64,000 bases of DNA from Deinococcus sp. AJ005 (GTDB taxonomy: Bacteria; Deinococcota; Deinococci; Deinococcales; Deinococcaceae). Each line of letters begins with the position of its first letter. Positions within the stretch are counted from its first letter, which is position 1. The notes beneath the pieces are model-generated. The model saw only the letters and a program-made list of their open reading frames with translations. It was not told the DNA's origin and made no database searches. Shown one piece after another: positions 44,393 through 55,907 of the stretch. The DNA lies in NCBI RefSeq assembly GCF_009017495.1, contig NZ_CP044990.1, positions 825,001 to 889,000 of the forward strand, given 5' to 3'. Both the position numbers and the translations under genes were made by a program.

Positions 44393-44983
44393 ATGTTTCG
44401 ATTAGACGCGCAGGTGGAGTTCCTGCTGACCTGTGACCGCCTCAAGGCCGTGACGCGTACCACGCTGCTGCACAGCGGCGAGCGGGCCGAGAACAGCGCC
44501 GAGCATTCCTGGCATCTGGCGCTGATGGCCCTGACACTGGGCGAATACGCGCCGCCCGGTACGAATCTGAACCGGGTGATGGAACTGCTGGTTGTGCATG
44601 ATCTGGTGGAGGTTTACGCCGGAGACATGCATTTCGATCAGTCTGAAGCCAGCAAAAAGCAGCAGGCCCAACATGAGGCAGAGGCGGCGGCGCGGCTGTT
44701 CAGGCAGCTTCCGCCGGATCAATGCGACACGTTCCGGCAAGCCTGGCAGGAGTTCGAGGCCCGCCAGAGTCCCGAAGCCCGCTTTGCGCGTGCCCTGGAC
44801 GCCTTGCAGCCGATGCTCCTGACCTGGGGGACGGGCGGAATCGGCTCGGCGGCACACCCCGAATTGACCCTGGGGCGTTTGCTGGCGCTCAAGCGTCCGG
44901 CACTGGAGGATTTCCCAGAACTATGGGAGCTGGCACAGGGGACGGCGGCGCGGGCGGTGAAGGCGGGCATCATGCCTGAATAG
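44393..44983 (+). CDS. HD domain hydrolase (YfbR/HDDC2-like 5'-nucleotidase type)
   Basis: 196 residues. Metal ligands fit HD proteins: RAENSAEHSWHLALMAL (His) and LLVVHDLVEVYAGD (His-Asp), with the final Asp in ARALDALQPML. Members hydrolyse deoxynucleoside monophosphates, so it may take part in nucleotide-pool control. TATGCT (44380-44385) is 7 nt before ATG 44393. Confidence 0.82.
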   Translation: MFRLDAQVEFLLTCDRLKAVTRTTLLHSGERAENSAEHSWHLALMALTLGEYAPPGTNLNRVMELLVVHDLVEVYAGDMHFDQSEASKKQQAQHEAEAAARLFRQLPPDQCDTFRQAWQEFEARQSPEARFARALDALQPMLLTWGTGGIGSAAHPELTLGRLLALKRPALEDFPELWELAQGTAARAVKAGIMPE

Positions 44984-45034
44984 ATACGAAGAGGCAGCCT
45001 CCAGACCCTGGAAGCCGCCTCAGACTAGCTGTGT

Positions 45035-46327
<1,293 letters not shown>

Positions 46328-46382
46328 AGTGTCTGTAGTTATAGCGCCCAGGGGTTGTGACTGGGGTGGGAACGGCGGGGGT

Positions 46383-46820
46383 TCAGGTTTTTGCTTTCTT
46401 CGGAGACTTGGCCTTTTTCACGCCGTTCAGGGCCACGGCCTGCTGAATCAGCGCTTTGAATGCCTCCCCATCTATCGCCTCGCCCTCATGGATGTCGATG
46501 GCGCGGCGCGTGTTCCCCTCCAGGCTGGAGTTGAAGATCCGGGCCGGATCGTCCAGCGATGCACCTTTCGCAAAGGTCAGTTTGACGGCCCCCTTGTACG
46601 TCTCGCCCGTGCAGATGACGCCGTCATGTTCCCAGACGGGGGTGCCGCCCCATTTCCAGGTCTCGGTCACGTCCGGGTCGGCCTCCAGAATCAACGCCCG
46701 CATTCTGCTCAGGCTTTCGCCGCGCCAGTCGTCCAGGCCAGCGATCTTCTCCGAGATGAGTTGCGATGCCGACTGATCCGCGCTCTCTTTCTGGTCCGCG
46801 CTAACGTCTGACTTGCTCAT
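46383..46820 (-). CDS. DUF1801 domain protein
   Basis: 145 residues. Core [33 protein letters not shown] and [14 protein letters not shown] match DUF1801 (YdhG-type) small proteins of unknown function. The N-terminus is polar and Ser/Asp/Gln-rich; the C-terminus ends in a Lys-rich tail, as in several nucleic-acid-associated variants. GAGGGGGAAAC provides a Shine-Dalgarno before ATG 46820. Confidence 0.78.
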   Translation of the reverse strand: MSKSDVSADQKESADQSASQLISEKIAGLDDWRGESLSRMRALILEADPDVTETWKWGGTPVWEHDGVICTGETYKGAVKLTFAKGASLDDPARIFNSSLEGNTRRAIDIHEGEAIDGEAFKALIQQAVALNGVKKAKSPKKAKT

Positions 46821-46973
46821 GTTTCCCCCTCAGAGGCTGTGAATGTGCAGGCTGGAGTGCGGTCAAGGTTCTGCCAGGATGAGGCCGGAACCCGTTCCAT
46901 CGTCCCGTCTTTCTGGCCTCACGTTCACCCGTTTTCCAGCCCATTCTAGTTCGCAGCCCCCATACTGTGTGCC

Positions 46974-48079
<1,106 letters not shown>

Positions 48080-48083
<4 letters not shown>

Positions 48084-48925
48084 GCGCTGTCTCCGGCCCT
48101 ATTCCAGAAGCTCCGCTACCTAAACGCCCCTACGTAATCCGCGACGTGACCGATCCCTGGGCCATGCGCGGCCTGGAGGGTGTGCAGGTGGACGCCTGGG
48201 GCTACCCGGACCGCGAGGTGCTGCCCAGCAGCATGTTCCGCATCAGTTCGGTGTGCGGTGGCGTGGTGCTGGGCGCGTATGCGGCAGACGCACCTGAAGG
48301 CGGTCCGCAGCTTCCCTTTGGGCTGGCCTACGGCTTTCCGGCGCTGGTGGGTGGACAACTGTGGCACCACTCGCACCTGCTGGCGGTCCACCCGGACTGG
48401 CGCGGCAGTGGGCTGGCGGTGGCTCTTAAGTATGCGCAACGGGAGCGGGTGCTGGCGCAGGGCATACAGCGCATGACCTGGACCTTTGATCCGCTGATCG
48501 CCCGCAATGCCCGCCTGAATCTGGGCAAGCTGGGCGCCCGGGCCGTGTCTTACCATCCCGACTGGTACGCGATGGGCGACGATCCGGCCACCGCCTTTCC
48601 CGCAGACCGATTGATGATCGAATGGGACCTATCTCAGCCCCGCGCCGCCCACCCGCCCCCCGCCCCAGACGGCGAGGTGGTGCTGGCCGCCGTGCCGGAG
48701 GGCGAGGAACCGGACGCGCCGAGGTTGAATCTGAATGACCCGCAAGTGCTGGCCGAGGTTCCCCGCAAGGCGGAGCTGATGAACGAGGCGCTGCGTCTGG
48801 GCTGGCGGCTGGCGTTGCGCGAGGTGCTGGGCGAGTACATGGGGCGCGGCTACGTGGTTACGGATGTGGCCGCCGATGGCGAGCGGGTGTATTACGTGCT
48901 GACGAGAGACCCTCAAACCGCCTGA
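48080..48925 (+). CDS. GNAT family acyltransferase coupled to the racemase
   Basis: 281 residues. The acetyl-CoA-binding core is [25 protein letters not shown] (motif A, residues about 95-120) with [12 protein letters not shown] following. The C-terminal 100 residues are Pro/Glu-rich then helical. TTG 48080 shares TTGA with the menC stop. In Geobacillus-type pathways a GNAT succinylates D-amino acids, the racemase inverts them and an M20 enzyme deacylates; this gene probably supplies the first step, which is an inference from context. Confidence 0.75.
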
Positions 48926-48970
48926 CCGCAGGATGCACCGCGTCTTGACGGTTAGACATTCAGGCATCTG

Positions 48971-49012
48971 CTGACACACCCACGTCTAAACTGTGTTATG
49001 TTATTTACGTAA
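48971..49012 (+). promoter_or_regulatory. ddrB promoter with radiation/desiccation response motif (RDRM)
   Basis: TTATGTTATTTACGTAA (48996-49012) is a 17-bp imperfect palindrome matching the RDRM bound by repressor DdrO in Deinococcus. CTGACA (48971-48976), a 17-bp spacer and TGTTAT (48994-48999) form the promoter, so the operator overlaps the -10. After damage, the protease PprI/IrrE cleaves DdrO and releases such genes. Confidence 0.88.
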
Positions 49013-49023
49013 GGGAGGCTCAA

Positions 49024-49566
<543 letters not shown>

Positions 49567-49660
49567 ACATGGTGAGGCTGGCGTCTGTCAGCCTGACTTG
49601 CAATGCTGAGGGACGAGGCATCCCAATGCCAATCGCCTCCAGAAGAATCTGAAGGATGTC

Positions 49661-50467
49661 TCAGCGGTGTGCCCCAAAAAATGCGCCGATCTGCCGCCCG
49701 ATATCTGCGTTCACATACTGGCGGTTCAGGTGCGGCCCGGTTACCGCGATGATTTCGGTCTGCGCGCCTGCCTTGCGGGCCAGCGCTGCCAGCAGCAGAC
49801 CGTTCTTTTCACCGGCCACCATCCTGTCCTGCGGGCTGCTGACCACCAGCAACGGCGTTCGATTGCCCACGAAGCCGCTGAAATCATTGACTGGATCATG
49901 CCCCCGCGTGGACGCCTGACCGTAAGCCGCCGCGACGGCTCTGGTTCGGCTCCTTGACGTCCGCACTGCATTACGCAGGTTGACCCAGCCTCCCACCACA
50001 GCCACGGCACCGACGGAAAGCCCCAACGTGCGCCGGTAGGCTGTGAGCGTTGCGGGCAGGCCACCCATCGAGATACCCAGGGTATAGACCAGTCCATCGT
50101 GCTGGAAGCGGGGCAGGGCGGCGCGGTAGGCCCGCCTAAGCGTATTGAGTGCCGCCGGGCTGCCCCAGGTGTCACCCCCGCCGTCACTGCTCAGGAGCAG
50201 GGCGTAGCCCTGAACGTCGAGGGCGCTGAGCATGGCGTTGAAAGGCTCGTGGGAGCTGCCGTCGCTGGCCTGTCCGCCCCGTCCGTGCGAAACGATCACC
50301 AGGGGGCAGGCGCGTTTCCAGCACGCGGGCGGCACGATCAATTGCGAGTCTCCAGCAGCATCGGGCAGGATCAGCAAATGCCGTCCATCAGGAGTCAGCG
50401 TCCAGTCAGCCCCGCTCCATTTCTGATCGCAGCCCAGCAGAAGGCAGGCGGTCAACATGAGCGCCAC
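49661..50467 (-). CDS. alpha/beta hydrolase, tandem copy A (predicted lipoprotein)
   Basis: 268 residues from GTG 50467. The nucleophile elbow is YTLGISMGGLPATL, the acidic residue probably in VVSSPQDRM, and the His in TGPHLNRQYVN; ACPLVIVSHGRGGQASDG supplies the oxyanion region. The N-terminus ACLLLGC looks like a lipobox. It is a tandem copy of the next gene upstream (50610-51449). At the position aligned with that gene's ATG this copy has ACG (50486-50488) behind an intact Shine-Dalgarno, so initiation must use ACG, GTG 50467 or ATG 50458. Substrate unknown. Confidence 0.7.
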   Translation of the reverse strand: MALMLTACLLLGCDQKWSGADWTLTPDGRHLLILPDAAGDSQLIVPPACWKRACPLVIVSHGRGGQASDGSSHEPFNAMLSALDVQGYALLLSSDGGGDTWGSPAALNTLRRAYRAALPRFQHDGLVYTLGISMGGLPATLTAYRRTLGLSVGAVAVVGGWVNLRNAVRTSRSRTRAVAAAYGQASTRGHDPVNDFSGFVGNRTPLLVVSSPQDRMVAGEKNGLLLAALARKAGAQTEIIAVTGPHLNRQYVNADIGRQIGAFFGAHR

Positions 50468-50480
50468 GGCCCGGCACAGC

Positions 50481-50513
50481 TCAAACGTGGGTCTTCACCT
50501 CCACCTTTTTATC
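50481..50513 (-). pseudogene. remnant of PAP2 C-terminus
   Basis: Reads D-K-K-V-E-V-K-T-H-V-stop, matching the last residues of the PAP2 phosphatase (DEKVEVKTHA-stop at 51442-51477). The codons carry the Shine-Dalgarno AGGTGGAGG of the downstream hydrolase. It shows that the duplicated unit included the end of the PAP2 gene. Confidence 0.7.
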
Positions 50514-50609
50514 CCATTTCAACTGAAGTCCATATCAGCGTCTAGTGGGGGCAGAAGGAAGACACAGAATCTCAGCGCCAGGCTTGTTCAAAAGCGTCCG
50601 AATCCTTGC

Positions 50610-51449
50610 TCAGCAGTGTGCCCCAAAAAATGCGCCGATCTGCCGCCCGATATCTGCGTTCACATACTGGCGGTTCAGGTGTGGCCCCATGACTCCGATC
50701 TCTCTTGTCTGAGTGCCTACCTTGCGGGCCAGCGCCGCCAATAACAGGCCGTTTCTGGTGCCGTTGACGGCCTGATCCTGCGGACTGCTCACCACCAGCA
50801 AGGGTGTTTTCGTCCCCACGAACCTGCTGAAATCATTGACGGGATCATACCCCCGTATGGACGCTCCAGCGAATGCCGCCGCAACACTCCGGCCCCGGCT
50901 CTTGGAGGTTTGCACGGCGTCATGCAGGTTTACGCGGCCCGCCACCAGTGCTACAGCGTTGATGGGCATTCCCAGCGTGCGCCGGTATGCGGTGAGCGTC
51001 GCAGGCAGTCCCCCCATCGAAATGCCCAGGGTATAGACCCGCCCATCATGCTGAAATCGGGGAAGGGACGCTTGGTAGGCCCGGCGCAGCGTGTTCAGCG
51101 CCGCCGGGCTGCCCCAGGTTTCGCGTCCGCCATCGCTGCTTAGCAACAACACGAAGCCCTGAACGTCAATGGCGTCCAGCATCGCGTCAAATGGCTTGTG
51201 AATACTGCCGTCGCTGGCCTGCCCGCCGCGTCCGTGCGAGACGATGACCACGGGGCATTTACGCTGCCAGCACACGGGCGGCACCACCAACTGCGAGTCG
51301 CCCGCAGGATCGGGCAGGATCAGGGAACGCCGTCCATCGGGGTCCAGCTTCCAGCCCGCACTGCCCTGGGTTGGTCCTGATTGGGTTTGGGCGCTGCCCA
51401 GCGAGAGGCAAGCGGCCACTATCAGGGGAATCGACTTTGCCTTAAGCAT
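50610..51449 (-). CDS. alpha/beta hydrolase, tandem copy B (secreted)
   Basis: 279 residues with a Sec signal peptide (MLKAKSIPLIVAACLSLGSAQ, type I rather than lipobox). Mature part parallels copy A: CPVVIVSHGRGGQASDG, DVQGFVLLLSSDGG, GISMGGLPATLTAYRRTLG and HLNRQYVNADIGRQIGAFFG. ATG 51449 lies inside the PAP2 3' end (8-nt overlap) with AGGTGGAGG as Shine-Dalgarno, so it is co-expressed with PAP2. An esterase or depolymerase acting outside the cell membrane is plausible, not shown. Confidence 0.75.
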   Translation of the reverse strand: MLKAKSIPLIVAACLSLGSAQTQSGPTQGSAGWKLDPDGRRSLILPDPAGDSQLVVPPVCWQRKCPVVIVSHGRGGQASDGSIHKPFDAMLDAIDVQGFVLLLSSDGGRETWGSPAALNTLRRAYQASLPRFQHDGRVYTLGISMGGLPATLTAYRRTLGMPINAVALVAGRVNLHDAVQTSKSRGRSVAAAFAGASIRGYDPVNDFSRFVGTKTPLLVVSSPQDQAVNGTRNGLLLAALARKVGTQTREIGVMGPHLNRQYVNADIGRQIGAFFGAHC

Positions 51450-52125
51450 GGGTTTTCACCTCCACCTTTTCGTCTAAGCGCAGTAGCCGCAGAGAGCTGC
51501 CCAGCACGCTGTACGCGCCCAGCACGCAGGCCAGTCCAGTCAGCCAGCCCGCCAGCACGTCGCTGGGATAGTGGACGCCCAGCACAATGCGCCCATAGCC
51601 CATCAGAAAGGCGTAGCCCGCCGACACGATCAGGACGGGCCAGCGCCAGCGGCTGTGCCAGGCCAGCAGCACGGCGAAGGTGGCCAGCGCCGCCGCCACG
51701 GTGGTGTGACCGCTGGGAAACGACGCGCCGTTCTCTGTCACCAGCCGGGGCCACAACTCCGGGCGGGCACGGGCGAAGATGAGCTTCATGGCGAAGGCGA
51801 GGGCCACCGAACTGCCTAGCCCCAGCAGCGCGAACACCGCCAGGGAGTGCCGCTGGGTGAACCACAGGGCCAGCACGATGACGATAAACACCACGCCCAT
51901 TGGCAGCGGCCCGCCAAAAGTGTGCAGGAACAGGCTGATGGTCGTCAGAGCGGGCGTGGCGTGGGCATGGACCCACAGCATCACGGGCTGCTCGAAGGCG
52001 AAGCGCTGACGCTCCAGCACGTCCTCGGCGATCACGCCAATCAGGATCAGCGGCAGCAAGATGCCCAGCAGAAAGCGGATCAGGGCCACTGGGCGCAGGC
52101 GGGTCAGGGCAGGAGGCAGGTGCAT
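51442..52125 (-). CDS. PAP2 family phosphatase (undecaprenyl-diphosphatase/PgpB-like)
   Basis: 227 residues, about six membrane segments. The three PAP2 motifs are present: KLIFARARPE, FPSGHTT and GYGRIVLGVHYPSD. Such enzymes dephosphorylate undecaprenyl diphosphate or phosphatidic acid derivatives at the outer face of the membrane. Longer starts exist, but ATG 52125 lies 7 nt after CATGCT, itself exactly 9 nt after a regulon box, so it is chosen. Heads an operon with two hydrolases. Confidence 0.85.
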   Translation of the reverse strand: MHLPPALTRLRPVALIRFLLGILLPLILIGVIAEDVLERQRFAFEQPVMLWVHAHATPALTTISLFLHTFGGPLPMGVVFIVIVLALWFTQRHSLAVFALLGLGSSVALAFAMKLIFARARPELWPRLVTENGASFPSGHTTVAAALATFAVLLAWHSRWRWPVLIVSAGYAFLMGYGRIVLGVHYPSDVLAGWLTGLACVLGAYSVLGSSLRLLRLDEKVEVKTHA

Positions 52126-52132
52126 GCCGCCC

Positions 52133-52165
52133 AGCATGCACCGCCAAGGTAAAGCGGTGGTATAC
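52133..52165 (-). promoter_or_regulatory. regulon box and -10 of the PAP2 operon
   Basis: On the minus strand: GTATACC-ACCG-CTTTACC (52148-52165), 9 bp, CATGCT (52133-52138), 7 nt, ATG. One of seven promoters in this region with this layout. Confidence 0.82.
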
Positions 52166-52184
52166 CCGACGGGAGGCATGCAGC

Positions 52185-52206
52185 AAAAAACCACCCCGGA
52201 GGGCGG
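52185..52206 (-). terminator. intrinsic terminator of the PepSY gene
   Basis: On the minus strand, CCGCCC-TCCG-GGGTGG followed by TTTTTT, 30 bp after the PepSY stop. Confidence 0.75.
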
Positions 52207-52236
52207 CTTTCTGGAGGTCAGGGGTTGGATGTGGGG

Positions 52237-52716
52237 TCAGTCGGTGCCAGTTTCACCCGCCTCGTTGTCGTTTTCTGCCCCGCTCTCGCCCGCGTCCACT
52301 GCACCCTGATACAGCACCTTACCGTTGCCCGCGTCGATGATCACTTCCTGGGTGCCGATCTCCACCTCGTAAACCAGGTAACCGTCTTCCTCGTCCAGCT
52401 TGATGCTGGTGACGGTGCCGGGAACGGCGGCCAACGCGGCGGCCCTGGCCTGGTCCAGCGTGATCTTCGCCAGCTTGAGGTACTGGGCCGATTCCTGGGC
52501 GTCCGTCATTTCCACGCCCTTCTGCTCGGCGGGAAGCAGGATGCTGCCCTTGATCATGGGTTCCTGGGTAGCGTTCTTCATCTGGGTCTGGGCCAGTGGC
52601 TGGGTCATGACAGGAGCGGTCTTGGGTGCGCTCTGGGCCAGGGCGTACCCGGCCAGGGGCAGGGCGGCAACGGCGGCAGTCATGGTGAGCAGCATGGTCC
52701 TGGTCTTGTTGTTCAT
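52237..52716 (-). CDS. exported PepSY domain protein
   Basis: 159 residues with a signal peptide (MNNKTRTMLLTMTAAVAALPLAGYALAQ). The PepSY domain is about 92-148 (LKLAKITLDQARAAALAAVPG, IKLDEEDGYLVYEVEIG, EVIIDAGNGKVLY). The tail is acidic. PepSY proteins are commonly encoded beside two-component systems and are thought to inhibit proteases or sense envelope signals. AAGGAG precedes ATG 52716; the frame upstream of it overlaps the promoter and is rejected. Carries the regulon box. Confidence 0.85.
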   Translation of the reverse strand: MNNKTRTMLLTMTAAVAALPLAGYALAQSAPKTAPVMTQPLAQTQMKNATQEPMIKGSILLPAEQKGVEMTDAQESAQYLKLAKITLDQARAAALAAVPGTVTSIKLDEEDGYLVYEVEIGTQEVIIDAGNGKVLYQGAVDAGESGAENDNEAGETGTD

Positions 52717-52776
52717 GGTGGGTCTCCTTGAGAGGGGGTTTGAGCGTGAAGGCGGTCTGCCGTTCACCTGTCCCAG

Positions 52777-52809
52777 AGTTTGCTCGCCAGAGGTAAAGAA
52801 CGCGTATAG
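52777..52809 (-). promoter_or_regulatory. regulon box and -10 of the PepSY gene
   Basis: Minus strand: CTATACG-CGTT-CTTTACC (52792-52809), 9 bp, CAAACT (52777-52782). A leader of about 55 nt follows. Confidence 0.78.
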
Positions 52810-52851
52810 CACGGTACATCCGGCTTATACACAAGAGATGACAAAGGATAT

Positions 52852-52878
52852 GGACTCCCGCAACCGCTGGGGGAGTCC
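52852..52878 (-). terminator. hairpin downstream of the phosphoesterase gene
   Basis: Perfect 8-bp stem GGACTCCC/GGGAGTCC with an 11-nt loop, 30 bp after the stop of the phosphoesterase; no T-run, so only a likely terminator. Confidence 0.5.
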
Positions 52879-52908
52879 AGTGAACAAGCGAGGGTGTCTT
52901 CTGGAGGG

Positions 52909-53784
52909 CTATGGCCCGAACAAATCCGTCATTGGCCTAGCCTGCCCCGCCTCGCGCAACGCAGGCAGTCCCCAGCCGTCCTCCAGCGTCCGCAGCAGCG
53001 AGTAGTGGTTGTAGGGCTGCGCCGAGGTGACATTGCGCGGTCCGTTCTTGGTGATGACCACCGTGGCGAGTTTGCCGCCACCTCCGGTTTTGTCGCCGCC
53101 CTCCGATTCATCAAAGGTAATGACGATGGCTGAGCGGCCCGTCCAGGCGCTGGATGCCATGATCTTCTCCGTCCAGGTCTTGATGAAAGCGTTGCCTGTG
53201 CGTTGCAGGGCTGGCCCGCGCGGACAGTTCAGTGCGCCGTGCATGTCGTGGCACACGTCCGGCACGATCAGGGCGAAGTTCGGCGCTTTGCCGGAGTTCA
53301 GATCGGCGCTCAGGGCGTCCAGTTTCACGACATTCTGGCGGAGCTTAGGATTTGCGGCGATGTCGGCGGACAGCATGAAGGGGTTGTGTTTCTTGCCGTA
53401 ATGGCCCGCCGCGCCGCCATCCCAGCCCACGCTGGGCAGGCCCTGAAAGTAGCCTTTCCAGCTCAGCCCGGCGCTTTCCAGTTGCAGGGCCAGATTGTCA
53501 CTCTTAAAGCTCTGGCGCGGATCGTCGTTGTGGCTACCGAAGGTGGAACCGAACAGCAGCGCCACGTAATTGGGCAGGCTGGGATGCGCCACGCCTGTGT
53601 AATTCGTCGCCAGCGAATACTTTTGTGCCAGAGCGTTGAGCGTCGGCAGATTAGGATTGCCGATAGCTTCCTTGTATCCGGTGTTCTCCATGACGATCAC
53701 GAAAACGTGCGAGAAGGGTGCGGGGGCCGCCGTTGCGGAGGACATCAACACCACCGCCATCAGTCCGGCCAGTTGGGACCTCAT
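52909..53784 (-). CDS. secreted phosphoesterase (alkaline phosphatase superfamily, acid phosphatase/phospholipase C type)
   Basis: 291 residues with signal peptide [19 protein letters not shown]. The mature part shows the phosphoesterase family motifs [11 protein letters not shown] (metal and nucleophile region), [28 protein letters not shown] and [10 protein letters not shown]. It probably removes phosphate from extracytoplasmic phospho-compounds. ATG 53784 overlaps the DedA stop, so both are expressed from the DedA promoter. Confidence 0.82.
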   Translation of the reverse strand: MRSQLAGLMAVVLMSSATAAPAPFSHVFVIVMENTGYKEAIGNPNLPTLNALAQKYSLATNYTGVAHPSLPNYVALLFGSTFGSHNDDPRQSFKSDNLALQLESAGLSWKGYFQGLPSVGWDGGAAGHYGKKHNPFMLSADIAANPKLRQNVVKLDALSADLNSGKAPNFALIVPDVCHDMHGALNCPRGPALQRTGNAFIKTWTEKIMASSAWTGRSAIVITFDESEGGDKTGGGGKLATVVITKNGPRNVTSAQPYNHYSLLRTLEDGWGLPALREAGQARPMTDLFGP

Positions 53785-54374
53785 TCTCTCACCATACGCG
53801 CCCGGCGCAGTTCCACGGCCACCGGAATAAAGCTCAGTACGATCACCACGCCGATCACCAGCAGGATGTAACGGTCCAGGTTGGGAATCAGCCCGCCCAG
53901 CAAGTAGCCCAGCAGCGGCACGCTCAGCGCCCACAGCAATCCGCCCAGCACGTTGTAAGACACGAATCGCGGGTAGGACATGCCGCCCACGCCGGCCATC
54001 GTGGGGGCCACCGTACGCAGCACCGGAATGAAGCGGGCCATGATCAGGGCTTTAGTACCGTATTTGTCAAAGAAAGCGCCTGTGCGCGCCACGTATTCGG
54101 GCTTCAGCAGGCGGCTTTCCGGGCGGCTGAACACGGTGGGGCCAAAACGTCTGCCAATCGCGTAGCCCACGCTATCTCCGATCACTGCGCCCAGAAAAAC
54201 AGCCAGCATAATTCCCGGCAGGTTGAGGCTGCCCGATCTGGCGAGAATCCCTGCCGTGATCAGCAGGCTGTCACCAGGCAGAAAAAACCCGGCCAGCAAG
54301 CCGGATTCAGCGAAGATCATGCCAAAGATGCCCAGGTAAGACACGCTCTGGATCAGGTGCGGAAGATCAAACAT
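53781..54374 (-). CDS. DedA family membrane protein (undecaprenyl-phosphate flippase type)
   Basis: 197 residues. Family signatures: [26 protein letters not shown] with acidic Glu, [13 protein letters not shown], and [18 protein letters not shown] with the conserved Arg. DedA proteins (UptA) were recently shown to return undecaprenyl phosphate across the membrane. ATG 54374 is 6 nt after TACGCT and 9+6 bp from a regulon box, which fixes the start over an earlier ATG at 54395. Confidence 0.87.
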   Translation of the reverse strand: MFDLPHLIQSVSYLGIFGMIFAESGLLAGFFLPGDSLLITAGILARSGSLNLPGIMLAVFLGAVIGDSVGYAIGRRFGPTVFSRPESRLLKPEYVARTGAFFDKYGTKALIMARFIPVLRTVAPTMAGVGGMSYPRFVSYNVLGGLLWALSVPLLGYLLGGLIPNLDRYILLVIGVVIVLSFIPVAVELRRARMVRE

Positions 54375-54380
54375 GTCCGC

Positions 54381-54413
54381 AGCGTAGGCAACCAAGGTAT
54401 AGGGACGGTATAC
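54381..54413 (-). promoter_or_regulatory. regulon box and -10 of the dedA operon
   Basis: Minus strand: GTATACC-GTCC-CTATACC (54396-54413), 9 bp, TACGCT (54381-54386), 6 nt, ATG. Confidence 0.82.
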
Positions 54414-54420
54414 GCGGGCC

Positions 54421-54819
54421 TCAGCGCAGGGCGGCGGCGGACGCCTGAACTGCTGTGGTGGAACGGCGCAGTTGCACGATGCTCAATACCACGAACGCCG
54501 CTTCCAGAATCAGCGAGATGATCCCGGCGGGTTCGGCCCAGTTGCCAATGTCGCCCTTTGCGTTGGGTAAGCCCACGGTGCGGGTCAGGGTATAGGCGAT
54601 GATGGCCCCGCCCGAAATCAAGAGGCCTAGTGTGTAGCCGTTTTTCCAGTGACTGGACAGCAGCCACGCCCCCGCCGCCGCGCATCCGGCCACCAGCAGA
54701 ATGTACAGCCAGCCCAGGTAGGCGGTTTCTCCCAGCTTGTCGGGAATGTCTCGGAAGTGCATCCAGCCGATGCCAGCGAGGAGGAGTAAGCCAAACCAGT
54801 GGTCCTGTAGGTGTTTCAT
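54421..54819 (-). CDS. small four-helix membrane protein
   Basis: 132 residues with four predicted membrane helices ([66 protein letters not shown]) and a conserved-looking [19 protein letters not shown] loop. I do not recognise the function. GGGAG precedes ATG 54819. It has no regulon box although its neighbours do. Confidence 0.7.
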   Translation of the reverse strand: MKHLQDHWFGLLLLAGIGWMHFRDIPDKLGETAYLGWLYILLVAGCAAAGAWLLSSHWKNGYTLGLLISGGAIIAYTLTRTVGLPNAKGDIGNWAEPAGIISLILEAAFVVLSIVQLRRSTTAVQASAAALR

Positions 54820-54908
54820 CGTTTCTCCCTTGTGGTGCCTTTTTAAGAAGCCGAGTCTCCTCTGATCAGCCAGAGGAAACGAGGACGAAGTGATACTTTT
54901 TCAGACAC

Positions 54909-55715
54909 TTATGCGGTGTTCACCTCTGGGTCAATCAGGGCCACCTGATCGCGGCGGGTGACGCCTAGATAGCTCACGATGGCCAGAATCGCGGCCAGGA
55001 AGATCAAGCTGGTGACGGTGGTTCCCAGACCCAGTCCGCCGTCCACTTTGGCCTGCGAAAGAAAGTCCCCGATGGACGCTCCCAGCGGACGGGTCAGGAT
55101 GTACACGATCCAGAAGGTCAGGATGCTGCCCAGTTTGAGATAAACGTGTGCCAGGGCAGCCACCGTGATCACTCCGGCGAAAAGCAGAACCGAGTTGAGG
55201 TAGCCCAGTTGCAATTTTTCGGCCAGCAGATCGCCTGTCGCCGTCCCCAGCGCGAAAGTAAACAGCACCGCCAGCCAGTAAAAGCCTTCGCGCTTGGCCG
55301 TGAAGATGCTGTGGATGGACAGCGTGCGCTCGCGCAGATACCACGTGGTAAAGGTGGCGGCCAGCGCGGCGGCGAAGATGGCACTGCTGGTCCAGAGGCT
55401 GACGCCGAAGTTGTCGGTCAGGTTATCGGTGATCAGGGTGCCCACGACGCTGATGAGCACGATGGCGAGCCAGTACACGCCCGGCACGTATTTCTTCAAC
55501 CGGAATTGGACGATCAGCACGGCAATCAACAGTGCGCCCATGATCAGTGAGGTACCAGTCAGGCCCAGGTTGAGGGTGGTGTTCAGGTAATCGGCGGCGG
55601 TCTCGCCCACGGTGGTGGCCAGCACCTTGATGATCCAGAAGAAGGCGGTGACTTCCGGCACCTTGCTGATCAGGGTCCGCAGGGTGCTGTCCTGTGTGGC
55701 GGCGGCGGCGGTCAT
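54909..55715 (-). CDS. COG4705 membrane protein (DUF347 repeats)
   Basis: 268 residues, about eight membrane segments. Repeats of the COG4705 type are visible: KVPEVTAFFWIIKVLATTVGE, FTFALGTATGDLLAEKL and LTRPLGASIGDFLSQ. Function unknown; the repeats resemble those of uncharacterised integral membrane proteins often near two-component systems. ATG 55715 overlaps the stop of an upstream leader ORF (ATGA), so its translation is probably coupled; a frame start at 55769 is possible but lacks a ribosome-binding site. Confidence 0.78.
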   Translation of the reverse strand: MTAAAATQDSTLRTLISKVPEVTAFFWIIKVLATTVGETAADYLNTTLNLGLTGTSLIMGALLIAVLIVQFRLKKYVPGVYWLAIVLISVVGTLITDNLTDNFGVSLWTSSAIFAAALAATFTTWYLRERTLSIHSIFTAKREGFYWLAVLFTFALGTATGDLLAEKLQLGYLNSVLLFAGVITVAALAHVYLKLGSILTFWIVYILTRPLGASIGDFLSQAKVDGGLGLGTTVTSLIFLAAILAIVSYLGVTRRDQVALIDPEVNTA

Positions 55716-55777
55716 GCCTGACCTGAACGCGCAGAGAAGTGGAACAGGGCGGACGTGGTGCAGGTGCATTGATTCAT
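55712..55777 (-). CDS. leader ORF coupled to the COG4705 gene
   Basis: 21 residues: MNQCTCTTSALFHFSARSGQA. It has the strongest Shine-Dalgarno here (AGGAGG, 8 nt before ATG 55777), and its TGA overlaps the ATG of the membrane-protein gene. This arrangement suggests translational coupling or a regulatory leader peptide. Two Cys residues at positions 4 and 6 are notable. Confidence 0.55.
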   Translation of the reverse strand: MNQCTCTTSALFHFSARSGQA

Positions 55778-55818
55778 CGGGAAAACCTCCTGCGCGGGGG
55801 CTGGTGCAGCGCAGAGGC

Positions 55819-55851
55819 AGCGTAGGTGTGGAGGGTATAGAAGCGGTATAG
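55819..55851 (-). promoter_or_regulatory. regulon box and -10 of the leader ORF/COG4705 operon
   Basis: Minus strand: CTATACC-GCTT-CTATACC (55834-55851), 9 bp, TACGCT (55819-55824). Back to back with the uppP box, 17 bp apart. Confidence 0.82.
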
Positions 55852-55868
55852 CGTTGACTTGCCCTTCG

Positions 55869-55901
55869 GTATACCGTCGCTTTACCTGTCCCCTCTAGCT
55901 T
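55869..55901 (+). promoter_or_regulatory. regulon box and -10 of uppP
   Basis: GTATACC-GTCG-CTTTACC (55869-55886), 9 bp, TAGCTT (55896-55901), then 6 nt to ATG 55908. Confidence 0.85.
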
Positions 55902-55907
55902 GCCCGC

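Noticed and set aside
50070..51060. GGTATAG sequences inside the two hydrolase genes
   Set aside because: Single half-sites within coding sequence, conserved because the genes are duplicates, without a second repeat or -10.
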